A DNA stretch of 64,000 bases, from assembly GCF_900162665.1 (NCBI RefSeq), contig NZ_LT727812.1, positions 62,106 through 126,105 of the forward strand. The letters are read 5' to 3'. The notes under the pieces were generated by a model. That model did not search any database. It was not told the origin of the DNA and saw only the letters and a program-made list of their open reading frames with translations. The translations under genes were made by a program, and so were the position numbers. This DNA comes from Oceanobacillus sojae (GTDB taxonomy: Bacteria; Bacillota; Bacilli; Bacillales; Amphibacillaceae). This document shows positions 1 through 9,059 of the stretch, piece by piece; position 1 is the stretch's first letter, and each line of letters begins with the position of its first letter.

Positions 1-1
1 A

Positions 2-502
2 AGTTTTATAGGTGGATTCGGTTCTGATTTATTATCAGATAGTAATATTAATTTGGTGTATGCAATTTTGGCAACTGTTGCTGCGATTATGATGTTTGTA
101 CCCAAGAAACATGTAGAGAAGCAGGAGAACAGTCAAGTGAAATTTAATTATTTGATTGCGATTATTTCAGCATTTATTGTTGGGGTGGGAGCAGGAATCA
201 TAGGTGCTGCCGGTGCATTTCTACTTGTTCCGATTATGCTTGTGGTATTAAATATACCTACTAGGGTAACAATTGCTTCTTCATTAGCAATCACTTTTTT
301 ATCCTCCATTGGATCAGCTATGGGGAAAATTATCACTGCTCAAGTATTATACGGACCAGCAGCTGTCATGATAATTGCCAGTTTAATTGCTGCTCCAATT
401 GGTGCAATTATTGGAAAAAGAATGAATATCAAAATTTTAAGGGCCATATTAGCACTGTTAATATTTGTTACTGCAATTAAAATCTGGACAGATATTATTT
501 GA
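2..502 (+). CDS. TauE/SafE family sulfite/organosulfur exporter (C-terminal part)
   Basis: This reading frame is already open at the left edge of the window, so only the last ~166 residues are present and the start lies outside. The protein is very hydrophobic, with about four or five membrane segments. A Gly/Ala/Pro-rich helix (VGVGAGIIGAAGAFLLVPIM) followed by SLAITFLSSIGSAMGK is typical of TauE/SafE permeases (formerly DUF81). The family exports sulfite, sulfoacetate or related anions. A glutaredoxin-like gene follows 52 bases later on the same strand, which fits a thiol/sulfur role. The substrate cannot be told from sequence. Confidence 0.8.
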   Translation, partial: SFIGGFGSDLLSDSNINLVYAILATVAAIMMFVPKKHVEKQENSQVKFNYLIAIISAFIVGVGAGIIGAAGAFLLVPIMLVVLNIPTRVTIASSLAITFLSSIGSAMGKIITAQVLYGPAAVMIIASLIAAPIGAIIGKRMNIKILRAILALLIFVTAIKIWTDII

Positions 503-554
503 TTAATTTTATCTTTTCCATATGCAGACAACTAATAATTACGAGGGGACAGGG

Positions 555-812
555 GTGAGTCAAGTTATAACAGTATATACATCAACATTATGTCCGGTAT
601 GTGGCATGGTGAAAAGTTTTCTAGATTCTTTTGAAGTTCCTTACAAAGAAGTGAATGTGGATATGAATCCTGTAGCAATGTTTCACTTAATTTCAAAAGC
701 AAGAAGGTTATCTGTACCACAGACTATTATAAATGGAAAACGGATTTCAGGATTTAATCCAGAAAAAATAATGCAAGCCTTAATTATTGAAGAAAGAGGC
801 TTTATGCATTGA
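555..812 (+). CDS. Glutaredoxin-like thiol-disulfide protein
   Basis: An 85-residue thioredoxin-fold protein of the glutaredoxin/NrdH type. The redox motif CPVC is at residues 13-16 and a cis-Pro region (SVPQTI) lies about 40 residues later; the family is usually 75-85 aa. I chose the GTG at 555 because GAGGGG lies about 6 bases upstream. The ATG 33 bases further upstream would add an unrelated N-terminal tail. It probably forms a unit with the TauE/SafE gene before it. General thiol reduction is certain only at the family level; the partner protein is unknown. Confidence 0.8.
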   Translation: MSQVITVYTSTLCPVCGMVKSFLDSFEVPYKEVNVDMNPVAMFHLISKARRLSVPQTIINGKRISGFNPEKIMQALIIEERGFMH

Positions 813-972
813 GATGAATAAGAAAAAATAAAGTAATGAGGTAAAGTTTTTTCGCTTTACTTTACTATTATAAACATTCTATTCTTCTATGAGTTAGTAT
901 ACGTAAATTATATTCAGATTTCGTGTTATCTGCCAATATGGCGATATGATTGTGTCAGATAAATTGTTAATA

Positions 973-1012
973 AAAAATCACTTATCTTTTTAGCCGGAGA
1001 TAAGTGATTTTT
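973..1012. terminator. Perfect 15-bp hairpin, terminator-like on both strands
   Basis: AAAAATCACTTATCT at 973-987 is exactly mirrored at 998-1012, with a 10-base loop. Both arms end in A or T runs, so it could terminate transcription in either direction. It separates the glutaredoxin gene from the broken aldo/keto reductase downstream. From 813 to 1181 there is otherwise only a weaker GTAAAG/CTTTAC hairpin near 850. Confidence 0.6.
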
Positions 1013-1181
1013 ATTGGTTCTATACTGAATATGATGGTGTCCTCCGTTCCATCGCCAGGTGGAACAGAGACAAAAAAATACACTTATTTTCCTCTCTCTG
1101 TTAACCTTGAGTTGTCAAGACAAAAGGCACGGGAGAGGAAAAGAGTGCACCAACATTTTATCACAGAGTTATCAGAAATTA

Positions 1182-1373
1182 AATGTAACACGTGCTCAGA
1201 TTGCACTTGCATGAGTGTTAAACAAAGAAGAAATTACATCTCCCATTATTGGAGCAATTAAAGTGGAACAGCTTGAAGTTTCCATACATGCTTTCGAAAT
1301 AAATTTACGACAGGAGGACATCGCTTATTTGGAAGAACCTTATTTATCACATCACCTGATAGGATTTGAATAA
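1182..1373 (+). pseudogene. Aldo/keto reductase, decayed C-terminal remnant
   Basis: Read from 1182, the frame gives 63 codons ending at a normal TAA. They match the C-terminus of aryl-alcohol-dehydrogenase-type aldo/keto reductases: VTRAQIALA, then TSPIIGAIK, then LEEPYLSHHLIGFE, against family consensus VTRAQ-ALAW, APIIGATK and LEEPYVPHPVVGF. The codon where the family has Trp (LAW) is TGA, so the frame is interrupted. No recognisable N-terminal three-quarters precedes it. This is the tail of a once-functional gene, left in place with its terminator. Confidence 0.8.
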
Positions 1374-1439
1374 TAGTTAGATTTTTGCAAGTCTTTTCTA
1401 TAAATTATCAAAGTGTAACTGATTAAGAAATATTGTTTG

Positions 1440-1470
1440 CCATACAATTATTATGTTGTATGGTTTTTTT
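1440..1470 (+). terminator. Rho-independent terminator
   Basis: CCATACAA (1440-1447) pairs with TTGTATGG (1456-1463) and is followed by seven T. It sits just after the aldo/keto reductase remnant. Confidence 0.85.
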
Positions 1471-1546
1471 ATTCGTGATAAGATATCTAAATATTATGAT
1501 TGTTATTTAAAAATGTCTATTTTTAGTATGAAGGCGGGGAAAAGTA

Positions 1547-2860
1547 TTGGGACACAAAGAAATAAACTCTGGTGATAATGAATCCTGGCTGCAGCCTTAT
1601 ATTGATTCTCCAGAAAAACAAAAACAACTATATAAAAAAACATTAATCATCGTCATCATGTCCCAAATTTTTGGAGGGGCAGGATTGGCAGCAGGAATTA
1701 CTGTTGGGGCGCTTTTAGCTCAGGAAATGTTAGGTACAGATAGCGTAACAGGGGTACCTACAGCATTATTTACTTTAGGGTCTGCCGGAGCCGCTTTACT
1801 GGTGGGCAGACTTTCTCAGCGTTATGGCCGTCGATTTGGCCTCTCTGCAGGTTTTTTAACTGGAGGAATCGGTGCTATAGGTGTAATTATTTCCGCTTTA
1901 ATGAGCAGTATTGTTCTGTTATTTATTTCTCTGTTTATTTATGGGGCAGGGTCAGCCACCAACTTACAAGCACGATACGCTGGAACAGACCTTGCAAAGT
2001 CAAATCAAAGAGCCAAGGCAGTCAGTATGGCAATGGTTTCTACAACATTTGGTGCAGTAGCTGGTCCGAATCTTGTGGAAGTTATGGGTGATTTTTCAAA
2101 ATTTTTAGGTATACCTGCTTTAGCTGGTCCATTTATACTGGCGGCTGCAGCTTATATACTTGCAGGTTTAGTTCTCTTATTTTACCTCCGTCCTGATCCT
2201 CTGCTTGTAACTAAAGCAATATCAAATCTAAAAAATAAAGCTGGCAATAGACAATCAGAACAAAGTATTGAATTGTTGCCAAAAAACAAACGAGGAATAT
2301 TTGCGGGAGCTTCCGTTATGATTTTAACGCAATTTGTTATGACTGCCATTATGACAATGACCCCGATACATATGGGACATCACGGTCATGATTTGCAAGC
2401 CGTTGGACTGGTTATTGGTTTTCATGTTGGAGCCATGTATTTTCCTTCTTTGATAACGGGCAGTCTTGTCGATAGAGTTGGACGTGCTTTTATGGCTGTT
2501 ACTTCTGCAATCACACTTTTAGCCTCAGGGGCTTTAGCAGCTTTTGGACCTGCAGATTCCATGACAGTACTTATCGGGGCATTAGTTTTACTTGGACTGG
2601 GCTGGAATTTTGGTTTAATAAGCGGAACCGCAATCCTGGTGGATTCTACATCCTTTGATAATAGAGCGAAAACGCAGGGAACAGTGGATGTCTGGATTGC
2701 TTTATCCGGCGCATTAGGAGGAGGAATATCCGGTTTAATTGTCGCAAATTCCAGTTATGCAATTCTTTCAATAGCTGGGGCGCTGCTTTCATTACTGCTT
2801 ATTCCGATCATTATTTGGGCGGATATTAATAAACAGCAGAAACTGGAAGAAGCAAGTTGA
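1547..2860 (+). CDS. MFS transporter
   Basis: A 437-residue major facilitator superfamily protein with about 12 membrane helices and a soluble N-terminal tail of ~30 residues. The loop after helix 2 carries a degenerate MFS motif A (GRLSQRYGRRFG), and the second half repeats it (GSLVDRVGRAF). The start is a TTG preceded by GGCGGGG about 7 bases upstream; the nearby ATG at 1528 is in another frame. It is the drug/metabolite pump type, but the substrate cannot be assigned. An aminotransferase gene follows 85 bases later, so they may be co-transcribed. Confidence 0.85.
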   Translation: MGHKEINSGDNESWLQPYIDSPEKQKQLYKKTLIIVIMSQIFGGAGLAAGITVGALLAQEMLGTDSVTGVPTALFTLGSAGAALLVGRLSQRYGRRFGLSAGFLTGGIGAIGVIISALMSSIVLLFISLFIYGAGSATNLQARYAGTDLAKSNQRAKAVSMAMVSTTFGAVAGPNLVEVMGDFSKFLGIPALAGPFILAAAAYILAGLVLLFYLRPDPLLVTKAISNLKNKAGNRQSEQSIELLPKNKRGIFAGASVMILTQFVMTAIMTMTPIHMGHHGHDLQAVGLVIGFHVGAMYFPSLITGSLVDRVGRAFMAVTSAITLLASGALAAFGPADSMTVLIGALVLLGLGWNFGLISGTAILVDSTSFDNRAKTQGTVDVWIALSGALGGGISGLIVANSSYAILSIAGALLSLLLIPIIIWADINKQQKLEEAS

Positions 2861-2945
2861 AAATTCAAGAGAATAATTTCTTTTAATACTAAAACATAAA
2901 TAAGTTTCAAATGAAAATAAAAAATAGGAAAGGTCTGATTCTAAA

Positions 2946-4160
2946 ATGAAAAATAAATTTGCTGAGAGAACACAGTTAGTTAAGCCTTCTGAAACACGGG
3001 AAATATTAAAAATAACAGCCAGACCTGAAGTTATTTCCTTTGCTGGAGGGCTGCCTGCTCCAGAACTGTTTCCCGTAGAAGATGTTAAAGAAGTTTGTCA
3101 TAGAGTATTGACTGAGGAAGGGGCAGCTTCACTCCAATATAGTACGACAGAAGGGGATCAGGCATTGAGAGAAGCTATTTGCGAAAGAATGGAGGATATC
3201 GGAATAAATGCCACTGTTGATAACGTTCTGATTACGTCTGGATCTCAGCAGGCCATTGATTTAACCGGAAAATTATTTATTAACCCAGGAGATATCATTA
3301 TTTGTGAAAGTCCGACTTATCTGGCAGCAATTAATGTATTTGAATCATACAATGCTACCTTTATAGAAGTAGCCATGGATGATGACGGGATGATCATGGA
3401 AGAATTAGAGAAAAAATTACAAGCATATCCTGATGCGAAATTTATCTACACAGTTCCGGATTTTCAAAATCCGACAGGCCGTACATTGAAGTACGATCGG
3501 CGAAAGCAAATGGTGGAGCTTGCAAAACAATATGATGTATTGATTGTAGAAGATAATCCATACGGAGCAATAAGATTTTCTGGAGAAAAAGTCCCGCCTA
3601 TAAAACACTTTGATATAGATAATAGAGTGATTTATATCAGCTCTTTTTCTAAAATCTTCGCACCGGGTCTACGGCTTGGATGGATTTGTGCTGATGAGAC
3701 TTTTATTGATAAGTACGTTTGTTTTAAACAAACAGCAGACTTACATACAGACAGCTTTGCCCAAAGAATAATTGCGAAGTATTTGGAGCTTTATGATATG
3801 GAGGAACATATTAATAAAATTAAAGGCGTATATAAACAAAGATGCACTACTATGTTATCTTGCATTGAACGATTTTTCCCGGAAAATATAAACTATAGTA
3901 TCCCGGAAGGCGGTTTATTCATCTGGGTTGAGCTGCCTGAAATGATTGATTCAGAGCAATTATTAGTTGAATGTTTAGAAAATAATGTTGCATTTGTACC
4001 AGGTACTCCTTTTTTCCCTAATAGTACAAAGAATAATACATTACGATTAAATTATTCAAATATGCCTGAAGAAAGAATCATCGAAGGGGTGAAACGCATC
4101 GGGGAGGTTTTGCAGCATAAATTAAAAAATGAAAATAAAAAAGAAGTACAAGAAGCATAA
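2946..4160 (+). CDS. PLP-dependent aminotransferase (2-aminoadipate/PatA-type, class I/II)
   Basis: A 404-residue fold-type I aminotransferase. Visible landmarks are SFAGGLPAPELFP near the N-terminus, TSGSQQAIDL (cofactor phosphate cradle), NPTG from Asn175, and SSFSKIFAPGLRLGW with the PLP lysine at about residue 236. This layout matches the LysN/2-aminoadipate and aromatic aminotransferase subfamily that shares its fold with MocR regulators. Its neighbour on the opposite strand is a MocR regulator whose 3' end faces this gene. The true amino donor is not predictable. Confidence 0.9.
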   Translation: MKNKFAERTQLVKPSETREILKITARPEVISFAGGLPAPELFPVEDVKEVCHRVLTEEGAASLQYSTTEGDQALREAICERMEDIGINATVDNVLITSGSQQAIDLTGKLFINPGDIIICESPTYLAAINVFESYNATFIEVAMDDDGMIMEELEKKLQAYPDAKFIYTVPDFQNPTGRTLKYDRRKQMVELAKQYDVLIVEDNPYGAIRFSGEKVPPIKHFDIDNRVIYISSFSKIFAPGLRLGWICADETFIDKYVCFKQTADLHTDSFAQRIIAKYLELYDMEEHINKIKGVYKQRCTTMLSCIERFFPENINYSIPEGGLFIWVELPEMIDSEQLLVECLENNVAFVPGTPFFPNSTKNNTLRLNYSNMPEERIIEGVKRIGEVLQHKLKNENKKEVQEA

Positions 4161-4168
4161 TAGAGTTA

Positions 4169-4204
4169 ACGCCTGAATCCTGGTATATTAATAGGTTCAG
4201 GCGT
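4169..4204. terminator. Hairpin terminator between convergent genes
   Basis: ACGCCTGAATCC pairs with GGTTCAGGCGT across a 13-base loop. It lies between two genes that read toward each other and can serve both; the T runs are short on each side. Confidence 0.65.
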
Positions 4205-4220
4205 ATTTCAATTATTTATA

Positions 4221-5609
4221 TCAGCTGATACTTTTTAGTAACCGCTCAAGAATAATCAATCCCCGTTCAAGCTCTTCAATCGTTTCCGGTGCACAAACAG
4301 CAACCCTTACAGCTCTGTCCGGACAGCTGTTTCCCACTACAAAACGCTCAGCTGCATATACCTGGACTCCTTGCTGTGCAGCAAGCAATTCAAATTGTGC
4401 ACCTGTTATTGTTCCCGGTAAAAGCAGCCACCGGAAAATTCCTATTTCAGCACCTAAGCATGTATAATCGGCAAAATATTGATCTACCATTTTATTTCTT
4501 CTAATAGCTTCTGTGCGATGTGCTTCGATTAAATCTTCAAATTGGTTGGATACAATTGTACGTGCTGCTAATTCTGAAAGTAAGGAAGAGACGGATATAT
4601 TTAAATTATACAATGCTTTTGAAATTAACTCCTTGAATTGAATCGGCACGGATACATAAGCTAAACGCAGCCCCGGAGCAATTGATTTGGATAGGCTTGC
4701 AATATAGATGGTCTGTTCAGGTGCAAATGATGCGATTGCCGGAAGCGGTTTGGGATGATGAAGATTGTAGGTAGCATCTTCAATAATAATTTTGTTATAC
4801 ATCCTGGCAATCGCAGCGATTTCTTTTCGGTTTTCGACAGACATGCAGCAAGCTGTTGGATTATGATAATCAGGGATTAAGTAGATTCCTTTTATATGCT
4901 CATTTTTACATGTATCCTCAAACGCAGATGAACTCATCATATGATTCTCGGCTTTTATTGGTACAATTTGTATGCCAAACATCGATGCAACGGTTTTTAA
5001 TCCAGGGTAAGTATGGGTATTGGCACCAATACGGTCACCAGCTTTATAAAGACTTGCCAATATGGCAGTAATTGCATTTTGACCGCCATTTGCAAATAGA
5101 ATATGCTCAACGGTCGTTTCAAAGCCGCCTCTTTTGATAAATTTTACAGCTGCGTCTTTTTGCCAAAGGCTGTCACCTGCGCGGCCATAACCGAACCATT
5201 TTTCAAAATCGGTTTCCTGTACCATATTTTTCAACTGAAGCTGCAGAGGTTTATATGAATCATTATCTGGTAATGTAGCTCCCATTTCTATTAAATGCTT
5301 CGGTTTTGTATCTTCCAGTAAATAGGCATTTGACAAAGCGTCATACGCTACAAAAGTTCCACTGCCAACAGATGAACTTAATAAACCTTTTAACCCGCAC
5401 ATTTTAAAAGCCTTCGATATAGTGCTTAAGTTTAAATTTAGATAATCAGCCAGCTCCCGCTGAGGAGGCAGTTTAGTTCCGGGCAGTAACACCCCGGTTA
5501 AAATATCATCCTCTAACTGCTTGGCGAGAGCTTGATAAACTGGTCTGTTATTTTTATCAATCAATGGCTTCCAAGTCATTGGATAGTCTTCAAAAGAATT
5601 AATAGACAT
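4221..5609 (-). CDS. MocR/PdxR-type regulator: GntR winged helix fused to an aminotransferase fold
   Basis: A 462-residue protein. The first ~75 residues are a GntR winged helix (PVYQALAKQLEDDIL, GTKLPPQRELADYL, LNLSTISKAF). The rest is a fold-type I aminotransferase domain with FANGGQNAITA, NPTA in place of the usual NPTG, and SLSKSIAPGLRLAY carrying the PLP lysine. MocR proteins usually sense PLP or amino compounds. I prefer the second in-frame ATG because AAAAAGG lies nine bases before it; the alternative start adds three residues. The DNA upstream of its start faces the VOC gene at 5911, a possible target. Confidence 0.9.
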   Translation of the reverse strand: MSINSFEDYPMTWKPLIDKNNRPVYQALAKQLEDDILTGVLLPGTKLPPQRELADYLNLNLSTISKAFKMCGLKGLLSSSVGSGTFVAYDALSNAYLLEDTKPKHLIEMGATLPDNDSYKPLQLQLKNMVQETDFEKWFGYGRAGDSLWQKDAAVKFIKRGGFETTVEHILFANGGQNAITAILASLYKAGDRIGANTHTYPGLKTVASMFGIQIVPIKAENHMMSSSAFEDTCKNEHIKGIYLIPDYHNPTACCMSVENRKEIAAIARMYNKIIIEDATYNLHHPKPLPAIASFAPEQTIYIASLSKSIAPGLRLAYVSVPIQFKELISKALYNLNISVSSLLSELAARTIVSNQFEDLIEAHRTEAIRRNKMVDQYFADYTCLGAEIGIFRWLLLPGTITGAQFELLAAQQGVQVYAAERFVVGNSCPDRAVRVAVCAPETIEELERGLIILERLLKSIS

Positions 5610-5669
5610 ACAAATCATCCTTTTTTATATTTCCTCTATTGTACTATATTTTATAGTGGTTTCTTGTGT

Positions 5670-5852
5670 TTAATCAATTCTTTCAGCTTCTTGCGGCGTA
5701 TGAGACGACGCTTTTCGATGAAACGAGTAATCGCAAATGTTTTCGGCAGGCGTTGAAAATCCCTCTGCTGAATGAGGTTTTACTTTATGTGTGACGGCCC
5801 GTACTAACAATTGCAGAGAAAATTTTAAAATAAAAGAAAAATTTTTGAGCAA
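5670..5852 (-). other. Unassigned intergenic ORF, possible interspersed element
   Basis: An open frame of 60 codons upstream of the MocR gene with a low-complexity N-terminus followed by THKVKPHSAEGFSTPAEN and KASSHTPQEAERID. There is no convincing ribosome binding site. The C-rich/G-rich composition of this strip differs from the A+T-rich spacers around it. It looks more like a conserved non-coding or repetitive element that happens to be open than like a gene. No second copy is visible in this window. Confidence 0.25.
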
Positions 5853-5910
5853 TCGAGAAGAAGTCTTTGCTTTTCATTTGTAGTAAACTGATAAAAAAGG
5901 AGGCGTTTTA

Positions 5911-6309
5911 ATGAGTACAATGATTTTTGTTAACTTTCCAGTCAAGAATGCAGCAGATGCCACTAATTTTTACGAAAAACTAGGATTTAAAAAGAACGAT
6001 GACTTCTCTGACGTTCATGCAAGCTGTATGGTCTGGGATGATAATTTTTATATTATGCTGTTAGAACATTCTTTTTATCAACAGTTCCTTAAAGGTAAAA
6101 AGATTGCCGATACACAAAAAGAAAATGCTGCTTTAATCTGTTTCAGCATGGAAAGCGCTGAAGCAGTCAAAGAATTTGGGCGGTTAGCAAAGGAAAATGG
6201 CGGCGATGCTTATCGTGCTGATACGGAGGTGCCAGAAGAGCAAATGTATGGCTTGGAGGTATCGGATATTGATGGGAATATGTTAGAGCCGATGTGGATG
6301 AAACAATAG
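5911..6309 (+). CDS. VOC superfamily protein (glyoxalase/bleomycin-resistance fold)
   Basis: A 132-residue protein with the paired beta-alpha-beta-beta-beta layout of the vicinal oxygen chelate superfamily: FVNFPVKNAADATNFYEKLGF at the start and LEVSDIDGNMLEPMWM at the end. AAGGAGGCG lies 8 bases before the ATG. Members include dioxygenases, lyases and drug-binding proteins, and nothing here singles one out. It is monocistronic and closed by a strong hairpin. Confidence 0.85.
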   Translation: MSTMIFVNFPVKNAADATNFYEKLGFKKNDDFSDVHASCMVWDDNFYIMLLEHSFYQQFLKGKKIADTQKENAALICFSMESAEAVKEFGRLAKENGGDAYRADTEVPEEQMYGLEVSDIDGNMLEPMWMKQ

Positions 6310-6332
6310 GTAGTGTATCGTTTTTATTTTAT

Positions 6333-6371
6333 TCATGATGGTTATAAGCTGATTGCTTATAACCATCATGA
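6333..6371. terminator. Perfect 17-bp hairpin between convergent genes
   Basis: CATGATGGTTATAAGC (6334-6349) is exactly mirrored at 6355-6370 with a 5-base loop, plus one extra outer pair. A T-rich strand lies on both sides, so it probably serves both flanking genes. Confidence 0.75.
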
Positions 6372-6424
6372 TAATCACCCTAAATCCTGGAGTTTACGAA
6401 AGCCTCGCATCTTCATAAGCTTTA

Positions 6425-7654
6425 TTAACTTATAATTTTAGCTTGATGTTCTTCCGTAACATATCCTTCTTTCCCTGATCCAATCCCAACAATCAGTAGA
6501 ACAATAGATATAAGAATGAGCAGGGAGAGAGGAATTGTCCATCCAGCAGTCATATCATGCAGTGCGCCGACAAGTATTGGTCCTGTTGCTGCCAAAAGAT
6601 AACCAAAGGACTGTGCCATCCCCGATAATTCAGCCGCTTCTTTTCCATCCTTTGCTCTAAGTGAAAAGAACATCATCGATAGACTGAAAGCACTTCCTCC
6701 AGCAATACCAAGCATAATTGCCCATAATGGAACCAGTGCAGGACTTCCCTGCAGCAGCCCAAAAAATCCAACAATGAAAAGAGTGGCTGTTGCGATACTT
6801 AGACCAACTTGATTTTTCAATTTCTCCGCTATAACCGGCACAATAAAAGTGACTGGGATAAGTGCAAACTGCATCAGAAAAACCATCCATCCAGCAGTAT
6901 TTGAATTATAGCCGTTCGTATGCAAAATATCTGGAAGCCAAGTGATTAAAGTATAAAACATTAATGATTGTCCCCCCATAAATATGGTAATCTTCCAAGC
7001 TAGCGGGGAGCGCCATAAACTATTTTTTTTCTCTGTTTTTACTTTTTCCTGCTCTTTTTTCTCTTGTTTACGGAGCTGCGGGAGCCATAATAGTAAGGAA
7101 ACTAACGTTAACAGGCCCCATATAGCAAGGGCGCCCCGCCATCCTAAATTGCCAATAGAAGAAACAGGTACACTGATACCTGACCCAAGCGCACCAAATA
7201 AGTTCATAAATATAGCGTAAATACCGGTCATCAGGCCTATTTTCAGCGGGAAATTCATCTTTACAATTCCCGGAATAAGAACATTACCAATGGCAATTGC
7301 CAGACCAATTAAAATGGTTCCTGCAAATAAAAAAGGGGTTCCTGAAAGGGAGCGAACCACAATACCGATAATAAGTAATATTAGGGATAAAGCAATCGTT
7401 AATTCCATACCAATCCGATTTGCTATTTTTGGAGCAAACGGGGAGAGCAGCGCGAATGCTAGTAAGGGCAGTGTCGTAATACTTCCTATAAGTGCATTGC
7501 TGATTCCCAGGTCATCACGTATAAAGGAAATAAGTGACCCGGCAGAAGTTAATGGAACTCTTAAATTGGATCCTACTAAGATAATGCCGATAAGCAGTAA
7601 CCAGCTGTTTTTTGTATTTTTATTTAAAGTAGATGATATGGTTTCATCATTCAT
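6425..7654 (-). CDS. MFS transporter, CynX/NimT family
   Basis: A 409-residue, 12-helix transporter. LVGSNLRVPLTSAGSLI in helix 1 and the two-half layout with GNVLIPGIVKMNFP are hallmarks of the CynX/NimT group (cyanate, 2-nitroimidazole and related anions; B. subtilis YycB type). It begins four bases after the stop of the FadR-type regulator gene and is surely co-transcribed with it, so that regulator probably controls this pump. The substrate is unknown. Confidence 0.87.
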   Translation of the reverse strand: MNDETISSTLNKNTKNSWLLLIGIILVGSNLRVPLTSAGSLISFIRDDLGISNALIGSITTLPLLAFALLSPFAPKIANRIGMELTIALSLILLIIGIVVRSLSGTPFLFAGTILIGLAIAIGNVLIPGIVKMNFPLKIGLMTGIYAIFMNLFGALGSGISVPVSSIGNLGWRGALAIWGLLTLVSLLLWLPQLRKQEKKEQEKVKTEKKNSLWRSPLAWKITIFMGGQSLMFYTLITWLPDILHTNGYNSNTAGWMVFLMQFALIPVTFIVPVIAEKLKNQVGLSIATATLFIVGFFGLLQGSPALVPLWAIMLGIAGGSAFSLSMMFFSLRAKDGKEAAELSGMAQSFGYLLAATGPILVGALHDMTAGWTIPLSLLILISIVLLIVGIGSGKEGYVTEEHQAKIIS

Positions 7655-7658
7655 GGTG

Positions 7659-8351
7659 CTATTCCTCCTCTATCATTTCAACCACTTCTTTTCTTAATAC
7701 TTCCATATAATCTTCAACATAAGTGGCAGCAGCTTGTTTATCCTGGCTGCGTATTGCTGTAAATAACTCAATATGAAGTTCTTCTTCATATTTAAAAGGC
7801 TTATTCATCGCCATTAAATCTTGGACAAAAGAATATATGATTTCTGCCAGCGGTTCATATAAATCAATGAGGAGCTGATTATGAGAAGCTGATACGACAG
7901 CCTGATGAAAATGAATATCTAATTCAATAAATTGTTCATAATCCTTCTTTTCAACGGCCTGCCGTGAAAGCTGAATGTATGCCTCCAGTTTTGCTAAATC
8001 TGTTTCTGATCTATGTTCTGCAGCCAGTTGTGCAGCTTGTTTCTCTAAAGCTAAGCGCACATCAAGGGTCTCTAGCATCGCAGACTTTTTTACATGACGC
8101 TTTATTGCTGCACCGAGGGCGTTAGCAGAACGGACAATTGTTCCGCTTCCTTGTTTTGTTTCAAGCAATCCTGCGTGTACTAACGCACGAATCGCTTCCC
8201 GAAGCGTATTCCGGCTGACATCAAATTTTTCCATCAATTCCATTTCAGGAGGAATTCTGTCTCCAATCTGCCAATGTCCAGATCCGATTAATTGTTCGAT
8301 TTGGGAAGCGACCTGTTCTACTAAATTCATACGGTTCGTTTTTTGAATCAT
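7659..8351 (-). CDS. FadR-type GntR regulator (FCD domain)
   Basis: A 230-residue regulator. Residues ~8-75 are the GntR winged helix (LVEQVASQIEQLI, GDRIPPEMELMEKFDVSRNTLREAIRAL, LETKQGSGTIV). Residues ~90-220 are an all-helical FCD ligand domain with the metal-ligand pattern D-x3-H (DIHFHQAVV) and later His residues. It is the first gene of an operon with the CynX-type pump and most likely a metabolite-responsive repressor of it. Candidate operator sequence (TTGGTACATTGG) lies just upstream of its start. Confidence 0.9.
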   Translation of the reverse strand: MIQKTNRMNLVEQVASQIEQLIGSGHWQIGDRIPPEMELMEKFDVSRNTLREAIRALVHAGLLETKQGSGTIVRSANALGAAIKRHVKKSAMLETLDVRLALEKQAAQLAAEHRSETDLAKLEAYIQLSRQAVEKKDYEQFIELDIHFHQAVVSASHNQLLIDLYEPLAEIIYSFVQDLMAMNKPFKYEEELHIELFTAIRSQDKQAAATYVEDYMEVLRKEVVEMIEEE

Positions 8352-8726
8352 TTTAATACCCCTTTTAAAATTTGTAGGATGATTGGTACATTGGTTATGT
8401 TAGCTCTGAAAGCAAGAATTGTCAACATGATTTTTGATGACTATTATTATAAAAGGAGTACATTGGAATGTTATCTGATATACTAAAGTAGTCTGATAGA
8501 TTTATGATTTGACATAGTTTGCATTTTCACATAATATATGTTTAAATAAGCTTTAAGTATTTTACTTCTTTCTTATGGCAAGCTGTTATGTATTTGTTTC
8601 AAAGGTAAAAAAGCATACAGCCTGTACTTAAAGGATGCAAGTAAAAACAAAGCTATCAATTTCAGCTAACTTTTTGAACGAACATGTACAGGTAATTTAT
8701 TTAATCAATAATTTCATATTTTCGTA

Positions 8727-8812
8727 ATCACTAGGGGAGCGATTTGTATCGCTGAGAAAGGAAACTTGACTCTTAGAACCTGATTTAGTTCACACTAACG
8801 TAGGGAAGTGAT
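8727..8812 (+). promoter_or_regulatory. TPP riboswitch (thi box), first of two in tandem
   Basis: The conserved pyrimidine-sensing core is visible: GGGGAGC, then GCTGAGA, then CTTAGAACCTGATTTAGTT, then CGTAGGGAAGTGATG. TCACT (8728-8732) and AGTGA (8807-8811) close stem P1. The aptamer is followed 41 bases later by its own terminator. It belongs to the leader of thiZXY. Thiamine pyrophosphate binding would favour termination, as is known for the class. Confidence 0.93.
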
Positions 8813-8852
8813 GACTTGCTTAAGCAGTATTAAGCTGGTTATGTATTCATTT

Positions 8853-8886
8853 CCCATTCTTCGGTATTAATAGAATGGGTTTTTTT
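8853..8886 (+). terminator. Terminator of the first TPP riboswitch
   Basis: CCCATTCT (8853-8860) pairs with AGAATGGG (8872-8879), followed by seven T. Confidence 0.9.
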
Positions 8887-8934
8887 CGTGCTTATATAAT
8901 AGATTCCAGTAAGAAGAGATACCAATTTAATAAA

Positions 8935-9029
8935 AAGTGTAGGGGGACCGGTGTTGCCGGTTGAGATACTATCCGTTAGATATAGACCCTTAGAACCTGA
9001 TCTGGTTGAGACCAGCGTAGGGAACATAC
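8935..9029 (+). promoter_or_regulatory. TPP riboswitch (thi box), second of two in tandem
   Basis: A second complete aptamer: AGGGGGACCGG, then GTTGAGATACTATCC, then CTTAGAACCTGATCTGGTT, then AGCGTAGGGAACAT. It has a longer P3 arm than the first copy. It begins about 50 bases after the first riboswitch's terminator and carries its own terminator at 9060-9091. Two full aptamer-terminator units in series imply two successive transcription checkpoints. Confidence 0.93.
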
Positions 9030-9059
9030 AAAGTGATTTCTATTATAAGGAAATGTATG

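Noticed and set aside
1004..1261. 85-codon frame overlapping the AKR remnant
   Set aside because: No ribosome binding site, it begins in the arm of the 973-1012 hairpin, and the true homology is in another frame.
973..1463. Possible miniature transposon bounded by the two hairpins
   Set aside because: The two hairpins differ in sequence, the interval is explained by the AKR remnant, and no target duplication is seen.
8839..9027. 62-codon minus-strand frame across the second TPP riboswitch
   Set aside because: The DNA is fully explained by the riboswitch and its neighbour's terminator; the encoded peptide has no family features.
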